This document shows, one piece after another, positions 17,162-26,139 of a stretch of DNA of 59,498 nucleotides. Below the pieces are notes generated by a model. It did no database searches. It had not been told where the DNA came from and saw nothing but the letters and a program-made list of their open reading frames with translations. Each line of letters opens with the position of its first letter. Position 1 is the stretch's first letter. The position numbers and the translations under genes were made by a program. This DNA is from DATKZH01 sp964475955. GTDB lineage: Bacteria; Planctomycetota; Planctomycetia; Pirellulales; Thermoguttaceae. Where the stretch lies: contig CAYYZY010000024.1 in NCBI GenBank assembly GCA_964475955.1, forward strand, positions 1 to 59,498, written 5' to 3'.

Positions 17162-18556
17162 TCAGGTAATTTCCGCCAGCTTGCCGGCCATCTTCACGCC
17201 CTCGTCGGGGGCGGGGATCGCGCGGACGAACTGGCCCATCGGGTGCGGCAGGCCGGCGCCCGGGTCGATGCCCAAAAGCTCGTACATGGTGGCGATCAGG
17301 TCGAGGGGGTAGACGGGCCGGTCTTTGACGTGCTCGCCCTTGGCGTCGGAGGCGCCGAGCACCTGCCCGCCCCGGAATCCGCCCCCCGCCACGACGGCCG
17401 AGAAGACGTGGCCGTAGTGATGGCGCCCGCCGTTCCACGGCGACTTCCAGTCGACCTTGGGGGTGCGGCCGAATTCGCCGCTCCACCAGACGATGGTCGT
17501 GTCGAGAAGGCCGCGGTCGGCCAGGTCGGAGATGAGCGTGGCCATGCCGGTGTCCAACTCGGGAAGCTTGCGGCGCATGGTGGGGAAGTGGTCCTTGTGG
17601 GAATCCCAGCCGCCGTAGTTGATCGTGACGTACTTCACGCCGGCCTCGACCAACCGGCGCGCGGCCAGGCACGACTGCCCGAACTTGTTGCGGCCGTAGC
17701 GGAGCCGCGTCTGCTCGTCCTCTTCCGAAAGGTCGAACACCTTGCCCGCGTCGCCCAGGATCAGGTCGTACGCCTTTTCGCGGGCCTGCTTGGCGTCGGC
17801 GATCTGCGGGTCCCCTTCCATGAACTGGGCGAGCGTGTTGACCTTCTGAAGCAAGTCGCGCCGCTGCTTCTGCTGCTCGTCGGAGATGCCGGGGGCGACG
17901 ATCCCCTGGACGGCGAACCGGGCGGCGTTCGGGTCGCCGCCGGTGGCGAACGGCTTGTAGCGCATCCCCATGAACCCGGCTTCCGAGAACCGGCCCTGGG
18001 GCTCGGTGAGCACGATGTAGGGCGGGATCAGGCTCTCCTTGCCCTCCTCGAAGCCCTTGAACGCCGTGACCACGGCCCCGACCGCCGGATAGACGAGCCG
18101 CCCGCCCGGCATGCGGCCGGTTTGGGTCATGTAGGCGGCCGTCTCATGGGCGAACACGCCGTGCGTCATGGAGCGGATGATGGCGTACTTGTCGGCCACC
18201 TGGGCCAGCTTGGGGATCGATTCCCCCAGCCGTATGCCCTTGACGTTCGTGTCGACCGTGCCGGTCAACGGGCCGGTGTAGTCGCTTCCGGCGTCGGGCT
18301 TGGGGTCGAACGTGTCGGTGTGCGGAGGCCCGCCCCACATCCAGATCTGGATCACCGCCTTGGCCTTGGCCTCCGGGGGGCCGCCCGACTCGGAAGCCGC
18401 CGGTTTGGCCTTGGGCGCCGGCGCCTCGGCGGCCCTGCCCAACCGATCGGCCGCCACGAGGCCGGCCGAGCCGAGGAGTCCGCGCCGGAGCGCCTCGCGC
18501 CGGGAAACCGGCCCGCCGCCCGTGCCCGTGGTCGACGTATCACGTTTCGCGGTCAT
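17162..18556 (-). CDS. DUF1501 domain protein (Tat-exported)
   Basis: The 464-residue product has a twin-arginine-type N-terminus (SRREALRRGLLGSAGLVAAD) and the alkaline-phosphatase-like DUF1501 core (IQIWMWGGPPHTDTFDPKPD; NYGGWDSHKDHFPTMRRKLP; VWWSGEFGRTPKV; HHYGHVFSAVVAGGGF). AAGGAG lies 7 bases before the ATG at 18556. The partner gene upstream encodes a DUF1549/DUF1553 protein, the classic planctomycete pairing; 66 bases separate them. The enzymatic activity of DUF1501 proteins has not been established. The fold family suggests hydrolysis of a sulfate or phosphate ester outside the cytoplasm. Confidence 0.93.
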   Translation of the reverse strand: MTAKRDTSTTGTGGGPVSRREALRRGLLGSAGLVAADRLGRAAEAPAPKAKPAASESGGPPEAKAKAVIQIWMWGGPPHTDTFDPKPDAGSDYTGPLTGTVDTNVKGIRLGESIPKLAQVADKYAIIRSMTHGVFAHETAAYMTQTGRMPGGRLVYPAVGAVVTAFKGFEEGKESLIPPYIVLTEPQGRFSEAGFMGMRYKPFATGGDPNAARFAVQGIVAPGISDEQQKQRRDLLQKVNTLAQFMEGDPQIADAKQAREKAYDLILGDAGKVFDLSEEDEQTRLRYGRNKFGQSCLAARRLVEAGVKYVTINYGGWDSHKDHFPTMRRKLPELDTGMATLISDLADRGLLDTTIVWWSGEFGRTPKVDWKSPWNGGRHHYGHVFSAVVAGGGFRGGQVLGASDAKGEHVKDRPVYPLDLIATMYELLGIDPGAGLPHPMGQFVRAIPAPDEGVKMAGKLAEIT

Positions 18557-18622
18557 GGTAGCTCTCCTTGGGTTCCGTCGCCCGTCGACGGCCCCTCGAG
18601 CCGGCGGCTCAGTGCCGGAAGC

Positions 18623-20671
18623 TCAGTGCCGGAAGAGGAACTCGTCGCTGTTGATCAGCGCCCACGCGTAGTCCTCCGCCCCCCGGCGCGAGTTGCACTT
18701 CCAGGAAGCCTGGTTCCGCTCGGCGGCGGTCGGGCGGCGCGAAAGGATCGTCAGGTACAGCGTCTCCGGCATGGCCGACATGTCGGTCGACCGGATCAGC
18801 TCCTGGAGCTTGGGCCCCTTGCGGATCTTCTCCAGGATATGGACCGAATTGAGCAGGTGGAGCGCCTGGGCCGCCGTGAAGTCGTTGTTTCGCTCCGACT
18901 CCATCCCCGTGTCGCGCGGCGGCCGGCCGAACATCGCCAGAACGCTGCTGGTGATGCTCCCGTCGGGAAGCGCGATCGTGCGCTGCTCCTCCGGAATGAA
19001 GGTGAACGGCTCGGGGATCATGCTGGAGTAGAACTCGGTGGTGCCGGTGATCTGGCAGACGGCGTCGACGAGCACCTCCGCGCCGACCCGGCGAAGCCCG
19101 TAGCAGGCGAAGTTCTCGACGGCCTCGATCTTGTCGACGTCGTCGTCCTTGGGCGTGCACGAAAGCTGGTAGGTCCTGGAATTGAGGATCAGGCGGTAGA
19201 CGTGCTTCACGTCGTAGTCGGCCCGAACCAGCTCGTCGGCCAGCCAGTTGAGCAGTTCCAGGTTCTGGGCCGGGTTGCCGGGCCGGACGTCGTCGGGCTC
19301 GTGGACGATGCCGCGCCCGAGCAGCCAGTACCAAATCCGGTTGACGATGTGCCGCGCGAACCAGGGGTTCTCGGCGTCGATCAGCCAATCGGCGAAAACC
19401 TCCCGGGGGTCCTTCCCGGGGGGAAGCTCGATCGTCGTCTCGTCGGGGAACGTGCCCACCAGCGGCTGGCCGTCCGCCGAATCGCGTCCTTTGCGCGGAT
19501 CGAAGACGATGATCTCCTCTTTCCATTCGCGCGTGGGCTTGTACCCCACCTGCGAGAAGAAGACGGCCATGCCCTCCAGACGCTCCGGGGGCCACTTCTC
19601 GGCGCGCACGCCCATGAACGCCAGAGCGACCGCCTGCGCGATGGCCGCCGGCTCCTTGCTCTGCAACGCCCGGTAGAAGTTGACCTGCGGTGTGCGGAAA
19701 TTGCTGCCGCACGAGGTGAGCAGCTCGCGCACGAACTGGTCGTAGGGCATGTTGTCGGCCAGCGACGCCCGAATCCACCGGTGGTAGGCCTGGGCCGCGT
19801 TGGGCCAGAGGTTGATGGGGAACTCGGCCTTGACGCGCAACAGGTCGCACCATTTCATCGCCCAGTAGTCGGCGTACTCCGGGCGCTCCAGCAGCCGATC
19901 GACGAGCTTCGATCGTTTCTCGGGATCGTCGTCGTCGAGGAACTGTCGCGCCTCCTCCGCAGTCGGGAGCGTGCCGATGACGTCGAGATAGGCCCGCCGA
20001 ACGAAGACGCCGTCGGAACACAGGTTGGCCGGCTCGATTCCCAGCTCCTCCAGCTTGGCGAACACCAGCTCGTCGATCTTCCCCGCCGGCGCGATCTCCC
20101 CCTCGACCTCGAAGGGATTGGTCGGCTCCACGTCGGCGGCGAACGCGTCCTGGAAGGAGGGGCCTGCGTCGTCGGTCCCCTCCCTCTTTGGGCGGAACTT
20201 GCCGCGGCGGAGCCGCACTCGGAACGTCTCCCGATCGCTCCGCGGCCGCGGCCCGGAAGACGCCACCTCGACGACCATCTGGTAGGTGCCCGGCTCGTCG
20301 TCGGCGGTGGTGGTCCACAGGAAGACGCCGGTCTTCTCGTCGATCGACGCGCCGGCCGGCGCGCCTTGGAGGCGGAAGCTCAGTTGACCGCTCTCGAAGC
20401 CGGCGCGGCGAACGGGCACCTCCATCAGCAGCTCGTCGCCCTGCGTGATCTCCGCGTCGGCGATGGGCGAGATCTCCAGGGTGCGCGAATCCCGCGAAAT
20501 CACCATCCACCCGAGCAGCCCCAAAGCCGCCACTCCCAGCGGGATCGCCGAGAGTTGGAGCAGGCCGACCGCGGCCGACTTTTTCCGCCTCCGCCGGGCG
20601 TAGCGCGGAGTCGAGGGCCCCACGTCCAGCGCAATTGCGTTGTCGCTCGAATCGCCTTGGCCAACAGCCAT
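18623..20671 (-). CDS. DUF1549 and DUF1553 domain protein
   Basis: The ~682-residue product has an N-terminal membrane segment (LQLSAIPLGVAALGLLGWMV), a cadherin/Ig-like stretch (ADAEITQGDELLMEVPVRRA) and then DUF1549 (DELVFAKLEELGIEPANLCS; RRAYLDVIGTLPTAEEARQF; WAMKWCDLLRVKAEFPINLW). The C-terminal half is DUF1553 (WFARHIVNRIWYWLLGRGIV; LILNSRTYQLSCTPKDDDVD; DYAWALINSDEFLFRH). ATG at 20671 is preferred because it starts a soluble tail before the TM; the frame remains open upstream without family similarity. It heads the operon with DUF1501 and PPC genes. Its function is unknown, though such clusters are common next to sulfatases and glycan-active genes. Confidence 0.92.
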   Translation of the reverse strand: MAVGQGDSSDNAIALDVGPSTPRYARRRRKKSAAVGLLQLSAIPLGVAALGLLGWMVISRDSRTLEISPIADAEITQGDELLMEVPVRRAGFESGQLSFRLQGAPAGASIDEKTGVFLWTTTADDEPGTYQMVVEVASSGPRPRSDRETFRVRLRRGKFRPKREGTDDAGPSFQDAFAADVEPTNPFEVEGEIAPAGKIDELVFAKLEELGIEPANLCSDGVFVRRAYLDVIGTLPTAEEARQFLDDDDPEKRSKLVDRLLERPEYADYWAMKWCDLLRVKAEFPINLWPNAAQAYHRWIRASLADNMPYDQFVRELLTSCGSNFRTPQVNFYRALQSKEPAAIAQAVALAFMGVRAEKWPPERLEGMAVFFSQVGYKPTREWKEEIIVFDPRKGRDSADGQPLVGTFPDETTIELPPGKDPREVFADWLIDAENPWFARHIVNRIWYWLLGRGIVHEPDDVRPGNPAQNLELLNWLADELVRADYDVKHVYRLILNSRTYQLSCTPKDDDVDKIEAVENFACYGLRRVGAEVLVDAVCQITGTTEFYSSMIPEPFTFIPEEQRTIALPDGSITSSVLAMFGRPPRDTGMESERNNDFTAAQALHLLNSVHILEKIRKGPKLQELIRSTDMSAMPETLYLTILSRRPTAAERNQASWKCNSRRGAEDYAWALINSDEFLFRH

Positions 20672-21176
20672 TCGGGATTTCCCGCTCTGGTGGGACAAGA
20701 GAGGGCCAAACGAGGGCGGGGAATGGCTCGCCGGAAGCGCCGCGGCGCCCCGTGGGTTCCGAACGTCGAGGGTGCCTTTCCCCTGCTCCAAGGGCCTCCG
20801 AGGCCTTGTCAATCATTATAGCAGCGGACAAGTGCGCATGTCCACCGCCTTGCGAAACGCCGGGATTTTCCGACACCGCGCAAGCCCTTGCCAGAAAGAG
20901 AGTTGCGACACCGGGCCCCGGCCGACCCCGAATAGCGCCCGGGCAAGGCCGTGCCGCGCGGGTGGGCGGATGGATTTGCGAATTCCCGGGTGCCGCCGAC
21001 GAATTTGCGGGTCGTGCTCTGCTACTCTTTCTCGCTCCCAGGCTCCGCCCAAGAACGCCCTGAGCACGCGCGGCTCTCCAGTCCCCCCCTCGCCATTGGG
21101 GGAATCAAGGCGCAAAAAGAGGACCCGACGGGGACCGCCGGGCCTTTGGGATTCGGGGGTGGCTGCCTGGGGCCGG
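20672..21176. other. Intergenic, no gene seen
   Basis: Nothing here resembles a known protein, RNA gene or repeat. It probably contains the promoter of the DUF1549/DUF1501/PPC operon. Confidence 0.4.
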
Positions 21177-21419
21177 TCAGGCCGAGGGGCGGCGATAATG
21201 CTGGTAAGCCAGGATGACTTCGTAAAGGTCCATGGAGATCGTGATTTCGTCGTCTTCGAAGTCGCGGAGCCAGGTCCTTTGCGACTGAACCGCATCGGCC
21301 AGTAGCGGTACGATCTCTCCCAAAGGCACCGTAGTCGTTTCCCGAGCGGGGTTTTGTGCGTTGACGGCAGCCCCGTCTTCGGGGGGGCCGTAATAGACGC
21401 GGAGTGGGGTCGTCCTCAT
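21177..21419 (-). CDS. Small conserved planctomycete protein
   Basis: The 80-residue product begins MRTTPLRVYYGPPEDGAAVN and ends DLYEVILAYQHYRRPSA, with a central acidic helix (LRDFEDDEITISMDLYEVIL). ATG at 21419 has AAGGAAG about 10 bases upstream. I do not recognise a domain. Small proteins of this style (an R/K-rich YYGPP opening) look conserved among planctomycetes. It is divergent from tex, with about 450 bases between them. Confidence 0.55.
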   Translation of the reverse strand: MRTTPLRVYYGPPEDGAAVNAQNPARETTTVPLGEIVPLLADAVQSQRTWLRDFEDDEITISMDLYEVILAYQHYRRPSA

Positions 21420-21871
21420 GACAATGATCTTCCTTACTCCTGAAGTCCCCCTGACCACGGCCGGATTCCGACAGCACCGCCCGTCCACAGGGAAAGCGGT
21501 CGGACCGCTGGAGAACCCACCGTCTCTTCTTCTCTCTGTATCGGCAGCGAGCGTCCTATGGTTTTGAACTATTCGGCAGAAAGTACGGCTTTTTCCCAAC
21601 GACGGCGTCGCCCCGGTCGTGCTCGGCAGGACGGTGCGAGGGCCCGTGCCGGTCGTCCAGGCGGCCTGGAGAAACCGGAGGCGACTGGGGAAGCTTGACA
21701 CTGAGACGGAAATGCATTACGGTCTCAGCTTGGCCACTGTAAGCGCGACCATGGGAGGGGGATTCCCGTTGCCGGGTCCGGCTGGCCCAGGGAAACCGGC
21801 CCTCGTCGTGTGAGGGTCCCTCGGCATCTCGTACACCGCGTCAACTCGATCTTGACGCCTGCAAAACCGTT
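21420..21871. other. Divergent intergenic region upstream of tex
   Basis: No gene is seen. The region separates the small minus-strand gene from tex and should contain both promoters. I could not identify convincing promoter boxes. Confidence 0.35.
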
Positions 21872-24800
21872 ATGGGCGATCCCGTAACCATCAATCTGCG
21901 TCACGTAGCTCGCGGCCTCGGCATCCCGCTGGGGCAGGTGCAATCGGTCCTGGAACTGCTCGATGAGGGAAACACCGTCCCCTTCATCACGCGGTATCGC
22001 AAGGACCAGACCGGCGGCCTCGACGAACAGCAGATCCGCCAGATCCAGGCCCGCCTCAACAAGCTCCGACTGCTCGCCGAACGCAAGCAGACCATTCTCC
22101 GGTCGATCGAGTCGCAGGGCAAACTCACCGAGAAGCTCTCCAAGCAGATCCGCAACGCCAACACGGCCAAGCGTTTGGAGGATCTGTATCTCCCGTACAA
22201 GCCCAAGAAGCAGACGCTCGCCACACTCGCCCGCTCCCGGGGGCTCGAACCGTTGGCCGGCGAGATCGTCGCCGCCGAAAAGACCTGCGAAGACCTCGAC
22301 TCCCGAGCGGCCGATTTCGTCAACCCCGACCGCGAAGTCCCCACCGCAGCCGACGCCTTGCTGGGGGCCGGGCACATCATCGCGGAGCAATTCAGCGAAC
22401 GGGCCGAGTTGCGTCAACGGCTGCGCGAAATCCTGGGGCGCAGCGGCAAGCTGGTGAGCACGCGAATCGGCGGCGATCCGAAGCCGGCGTCCGAGTCGGC
22501 CGGCGAGGCAAAGCCGCCCGAACAGGCGCCCGCCGTCGCTGCGTCGGGTCCACCGCCGTCTCAGCCCTCCCAAGCGGCGGACGCACCTGCCACCGGGGCG
22601 CCCACAAAACCGGCCCCCGCGCAAGGCGCCCCCGAAGCGACCGACCCGCCCCCGGCCGCCGAAGCCGGCCCATCCCCGGAAAAACAATCCCCGGAAAAAC
22701 AATCCCCGGAAAAACAATCCCCCGAAGGACAGTCGACCGATCCGGCCGGCGAGCCGACTTCCGATCCGGCCGGCCCGCCGGCCGATGCGAATGGCTCCCC
22801 GTCGGCAGGCGAGCCTCCCCGGGCAACCGATCCTGAGGGCGACCGCACGGAACACGTGGAAGACCCGGTCGAAGCCGAGCGGACGAACCCCCCTGAGGCG
22901 CAGGGCGATAGACCGGCCGAAGCGCCTGCCGAGCGGCCGGCCCACGAGGCGCCGAGCGAGGCCGCCAACTCCGCCGAGGCCGAGCCGGTGGTCGCCGACC
23001 CAAACCACACGGCGCCAGTCCAGCCGGAACCCCAACCGGCGTCGACAGAGCAAGCCCCGTCGGATAGCCCCGGTGAGACCGGCGCGCAGCCGGGCGAAGC
23101 CCCGCCGAAGCCCGACCAGGCGGGCGAAGCCGCTTCAGAACCGGGCGAAGCCGCCGCCGAAGCCAAAGCGCCGAAAGGAGCGGATGCGAAGGAGTCCGCC
23201 GCTTCCGCGCCCACAGCGAAGGCCCCCGCGCCCAAGCGGCCGAAGCCGACCAAGGCGGATCGCAAGCTGTCGAAGAAGGAGCAGAAGAAGAAGCGGGCGG
23301 AAGAGAAGCGGCAGAAGGCGTTCCGCGACTATTTCGACTACAGCGAAGACCTGAAGAAGATCCCGCCCCATCGCGTGCTGGCCATCAACCGGGGCGAGCG
23401 GGCGAAGATCCTCCGGGTGAAGATCGAGTGCGACCTGGAGGCGATGCACCGGGCGCTGGATGAAATCTGCGTGCCGCCCGAGCATCCCCACGCCGAATTC
23501 CTGCGCGGCTGCGCGCGCGACGCCCTGGCGCGCCTGATCCTGCCCAGCCTGGAGCGCGAGGCGCGGCGCGAGTTGACCGAGCGGGCGGAGCTGCACGCGG
23601 TGGGCGTGTTCGCCCGCAATCTGCGCAACCTGCTGCTTCAGCCTCCGGTGCGCGGGCGCCGGGTGCTGGCGGTCGACCCCGGCTACCGCAGCGGCTGCAA
23701 GCTGGTCGCCCTGGACCAGTTCGGCAACGTGCTGGCGCACGAGGTGATTTACCTGGTCGGCCGGCCCGACCGCAAGGAGGAGGCCAAGCGGATCGTCGCC
23801 GACCTGGTCGAACGGTTCGGGCTCACCGCGGTGACGATCGGCAACGGCACGGCCTGCCGCGACACGGAGAGCTTCTTCGCCGAGTTGATCGCCGAGCAGT
23901 ACCGCGACAAGGACCTCGCCTACGTGATCGTCAACGAGGCGGGGGCGAGCGTCTACTCGACCAGCCATCTGGGGCGGGAGGAGTTTCCCGACTACGACGC
24001 GTCGCTGCGCGGCGCCATCTCCATCGGCCGGCGCCTCCAGGACCCGCTCAGCGAGCTGGTCAAAATCGACCCGGCCAATATCGGCGTGGGGCTTTACCAG
24101 CACGACGTCAAGGCCAAGCACCTGCGCACGTCGCTGGACGAGGTGGTCGAGTCTTGCGTCAACTACGTGGGCGTCGACGTCAACACGGCCAGCCCCGCGC
24201 TGTTGGGATACGTCTCCGGGCTGAACCAGTTGACCGCCCGGCGCCTCTGCGAGCACCGCCAACAGCACGGCCCCTTCCGCAACCGCGAGCAGCTTCGGGA
24301 GGTGCCCGGCTTCGGCGAAGCGACCTTCGTCCAGGCCGCCGGGTTCCTCAAGATCGCCGGCGGCGACAACCCGCTCGACGCCACCTGGATCCACCCGGAA
24401 AGCTATGAAGTCGCCGGACGCGTGATGAACCACCTCAACTGCCGTCCGGCCGATCTGGACGGCAAGGAGACGGCCCGGCGCGTGAAGGCCGAATGCGCCA
24501 AGATCGACCGCGGCGCGCTGGCCGGCGAACTCCAGGTGGGCACGCTGCTTCTGAACGACATCCTCGCGCAACTGGCGCGCCCCGGGCGCGATCCGCGCGA
24601 AGACCTGCCCGCCCCGGTCTTCAAGCAGGGCGTGCTCAAGCTGGAGGACCTGGCGCCGGGCATGGAGCTGCGGGGCACGGTGCTCAACGTGGTCGACTTC
24701 GGGGCGTTCGTCGACATCGGCATGCACGACAGCGGGCTGGTGCACGTGAGCCAGTTGGCCGACCGGTTCGTGCGCGACCCGCACGACGTGATCGCGGTGG

Positions 24801-25567
24801 GCGACGTCGTCAGGGTCTGGGTGCTCGATGTCGACAAGGAGCGGCGCCGCGTATCGCTGACCATGATCGAGCCGGGCAGCCGGCGGCCGCCCAGGCGCCG
24901 CGAAGACAAACCGGCCCGCCGTTCCGATGCAGGGGCACAGCGCCCAAAGCAGGGAGAGCGCACCGGCCGGCCCGACCGCGGCGGCCGCCCGGGCCGGTCC
25001 GGGAAACCGCCGGGCCCCAAGGGAGGCCCGCGCGACCGGGGCAAAGGCCCCCACAAGCCGCGGCACAAGCCGAAGTCGCGTCCCAAGCCGGTGAAGCCCA
25101 TCACCGAGGAGATGAAAGCCGGCAAGACGCCGATGCGGAGCTTCAGCGACCTGGCCCAGTTCTTCCAGGCCGACGAGCCCGATTCCTCGAAGGGGGCCAG
25201 GAAGTCGAAATCCAAGTCGAAGTCGAAACCGGCCAAGCCCAAGGGCCATCCGCCCAAGGACCGCGCGGAGAAGGGCGCCGCCCCGTCCGGGCCCGAGAAG
25301 CCGGAAGGCCCCCCCGAGCCGGAGGAGACGAAGCCCGAAGCCCAAGCCGGGCCGCCCGAGGCGCAGGCTCCGCCCTCCGCGCCCGACCAGGCATCCCCGT
25401 CCGAACAAGCCTCGCCGCAGGGCGCCGCGGGGCCCCCGTCCGATGCGCCCAAGCCCACCGAACCGGCCCCGCCGGCCGACGCGCAAGCCCAGGCGCCGGC
25501 TACCGAGTCGCAGGACCCCTCGCCCGGCCAGCCGGATACGGAAGAGAAAACGAACGATCCTTCATGA
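21872..25567 (+). CDS. tex: Tex-family RNA-binding transcription accessory protein with long insertion
   Basis: The 1231-residue protein contains all Tex domains: N-terminal helical/HTH part (GNTVPFITRYRKDQTGGLDE), YqgF-like nuclease fold (RVLAVDPGYRSGCKLVALDQ, ~594), helix-hairpin-helix tandem (GPFRNREQLREVPGFGEATF, ~810) and an S1 domain (~930-1000, GTVLNVVDFGAFVDIGMHDS). Tex binds nucleic acids and affects transcription and translation. Typical Tex proteins are ~720-780 residues. Here residues ~200-480 are an inserted Pro/Glu/Ala/Lys-rich segment lying exactly before KAFRDYFDYSEDLKKIPPHR, and the last ~230 residues are another basic then acidic low-complexity tail. A 15-base unit repeats three times inside the insert (22673-22717). 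The next gene overlaps by 4 bases. Confidence 0.95.
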   Translation: MGDPVTINLRHVARGLGIPLGQVQSVLELLDEGNTVPFITRYRKDQTGGLDEQQIRQIQARLNKLRLLAERKQTILRSIESQGKLTEKLSKQIRNANTAKRLEDLYLPYKPKKQTLATLARSRGLEPLAGEIVAAEKTCEDLDSRAADFVNPDREVPTAADALLGAGHIIAEQFSERAELRQRLREILGRSGKLVSTRIGGDPKPASESAGEAKPPEQAPAVAASGPPPSQPSQAADAPATGAPTKPAPAQGAPEATDPPPAAEAGPSPEKQSPEKQSPEKQSPEGQSTDPAGEPTSDPAGPPADANGSPSAGEPPRATDPEGDRTEHVEDPVEAERTNPPEAQGDRPAEAPAERPAHEAPSEAANSAEAEPVVADPNHTAPVQPEPQPASTEQAPSDSPGETGAQPGEAPPKPDQAGEAASEPGEAAAEAKAPKGADAKESAASAPTAKAPAPKRPKPTKADRKLSKKEQKKKRAEEKRQKAFRDYFDYSEDLKKIPPHRVLAINRGERAKILRVKIECDLEAMHRALDEICVPPEHPHAEFLRGCARDALARLILPSLEREARRELTERAELHAVGVFARNLRNLLLQPPVRGRRVLAVDPGYRSGCKLVALDQFGNVLAHEVIYLVGRPDRKEEAKRIVADLVERFGLTAVTIGNGTACRDTESFFAELIAEQYRDKDLAYVIVNEAGASVYSTSHLGREEFPDYDASLRGAISIGRRLQDPLSELVKIDPANIGVGLYQHDVKAKHLRTSLDEVVESCVNYVGVDVNTASPALLGYVSGLNQLTARRLCEHRQQHGPFRNREQLREVPGFGEATFVQAAGFLKIAGGDNPLDATWIHPESYEVAGRVMNHLNCRPADLDGKETARRVKAECAKIDRGALAGELQVGTLLLNDILAQLARPGRDPREDLPAPVFKQGVLKLEDLAPGMELRGTVLNVVDFGAFVDIGMHDSGLVHVSQLADRFVRDPHDVIAVGDVVRVWVLDVDKERRRVSLTMIEPGSRRPPRRREDKPARRSDAGAQRPKQGERTGRPDRGGRPGRSGKPPGPKGGPRDRGKGPHKPRHKPKSRPKPVKPITEEMKAGKTPMRSFSDLAQFFQADEPDSSKGARKSKSKSKSKPAKPKGHPPKDRAEKGAAPSGPEKPEGPPEPEETKPEAQAGPPEAQAPPSAPDQASPSEQASPQGAAGPPSDAPKPTEPAPPADAQAQAPATESQDPSPGQPDTEEKTNDPS

Positions 25568-26052
25568 ACGACTTTGAGCGGCGGCTCCGAAAGGCGGTCG
25601 AGCGGGGGCATCGCACCAGCGACGCCCGGGCGCGGGCGGAGGCCGAGAAGGCGATGTCGGAGGCGGAGCTTCGGCGCCTGCACACGCAGTACCGGCTGGA
25701 GCTTTCCGAACACATCGAGGCGTGCCTGCGCAAGTTGCCCCAGCACTTCCCCGGGTTCCAGTTCGAAACGGTCGTCTCCGATCGCGGCTGGGGCGCGGCC
25801 GTCAGCCGCGACGACATCGAGGTGAGCCCCCAGCGCAAGAAGACCAACTTCTACAGCCGGCTGGAGATGGTCATCCGGCCCGCCTCGAAATACCACGTGC
25901 TCGACCTGGCCGCCAAGGGCACGATCCGCAACAAAGAGGTCTTCAACCGCAACCACTTCGACCCGCTCTCGGAAGTGGACCTCAGCACGTTCACCGACCT
26001 GGTCGACCTCTGGGTGCTCGAATACGCGGAACTCTACGCCATGAAGCGCTGA
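25564..26052 (+). CDS. Conserved hypothetical protein coupled to tex
   Basis: The 162-residue protein starts inside the tex stop (ATGA overlap, 25564-25567). Residues 1-60 are a charged, probably coiled helix (RRLRKAVERGHRTSDARARA). The remainder is a compact alpha/beta domain (HIEACLRKLPQHFPGFQFET; RKKTNFYSRLEMVIRPASKY; HVLDLAAKGTIRNKEVFNRN). I do not recognise a named family, but the sequence is well formed and its codon use matches tex. Translational coupling suggests a shared role with Tex. A REP-like palindrome follows 33 bases after the stop. Confidence 0.85.
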   Translation: MNDFERRLRKAVERGHRTSDARARAEAEKAMSEAELRRLHTQYRLELSEHIEACLRKLPQHFPGFQFETVVSDRGWGAAVSRDDIEVSPQRKKTNFYSRLEMVIRPASKYHVLDLAAKGTIRNKEVFNRNHFDPLSEVDLSTFTDLVDLWVLEYAELYAMKR

Positions 26053-26084
26053 GCCGCCCGGTCGCGCCCTTGCGACCGCAGCCA

Positions 26085-26111
26085 GTAAGACGGAATGCCA
26101 TTCCGTCCTCC
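26085..26111. repeat. REP-like palindrome (GACGGAAT family), copy 3
   Basis: GTAAGACGGAATGCCATTCC then GTCCTCC, with core arms GACGGAAT/ATTCCGTC. The preceding bases (GCGACCGCAGCCA) resemble those before the copy at 50319 (TCGACCGCACGCA), so the repeated unit is longer than the palindrome. It lies between two convergent genes. Confidence 0.75.
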
Positions 26112-26139
26112 CAGCAGGCGCATCCTGGGAGCGAAGTCT

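Noticed and set aside
15048..17312. 754-residue plus-strand open frame
   Set aside because: Antisense to the PPC-domain gene, with shadow composition.
17081..20821. 1246-residue plus-strand open frame
   Set aside because: It runs opposite to the DUF1501 and DUF1549/1553 genes, which have clear domains, and shows no domain of its own.
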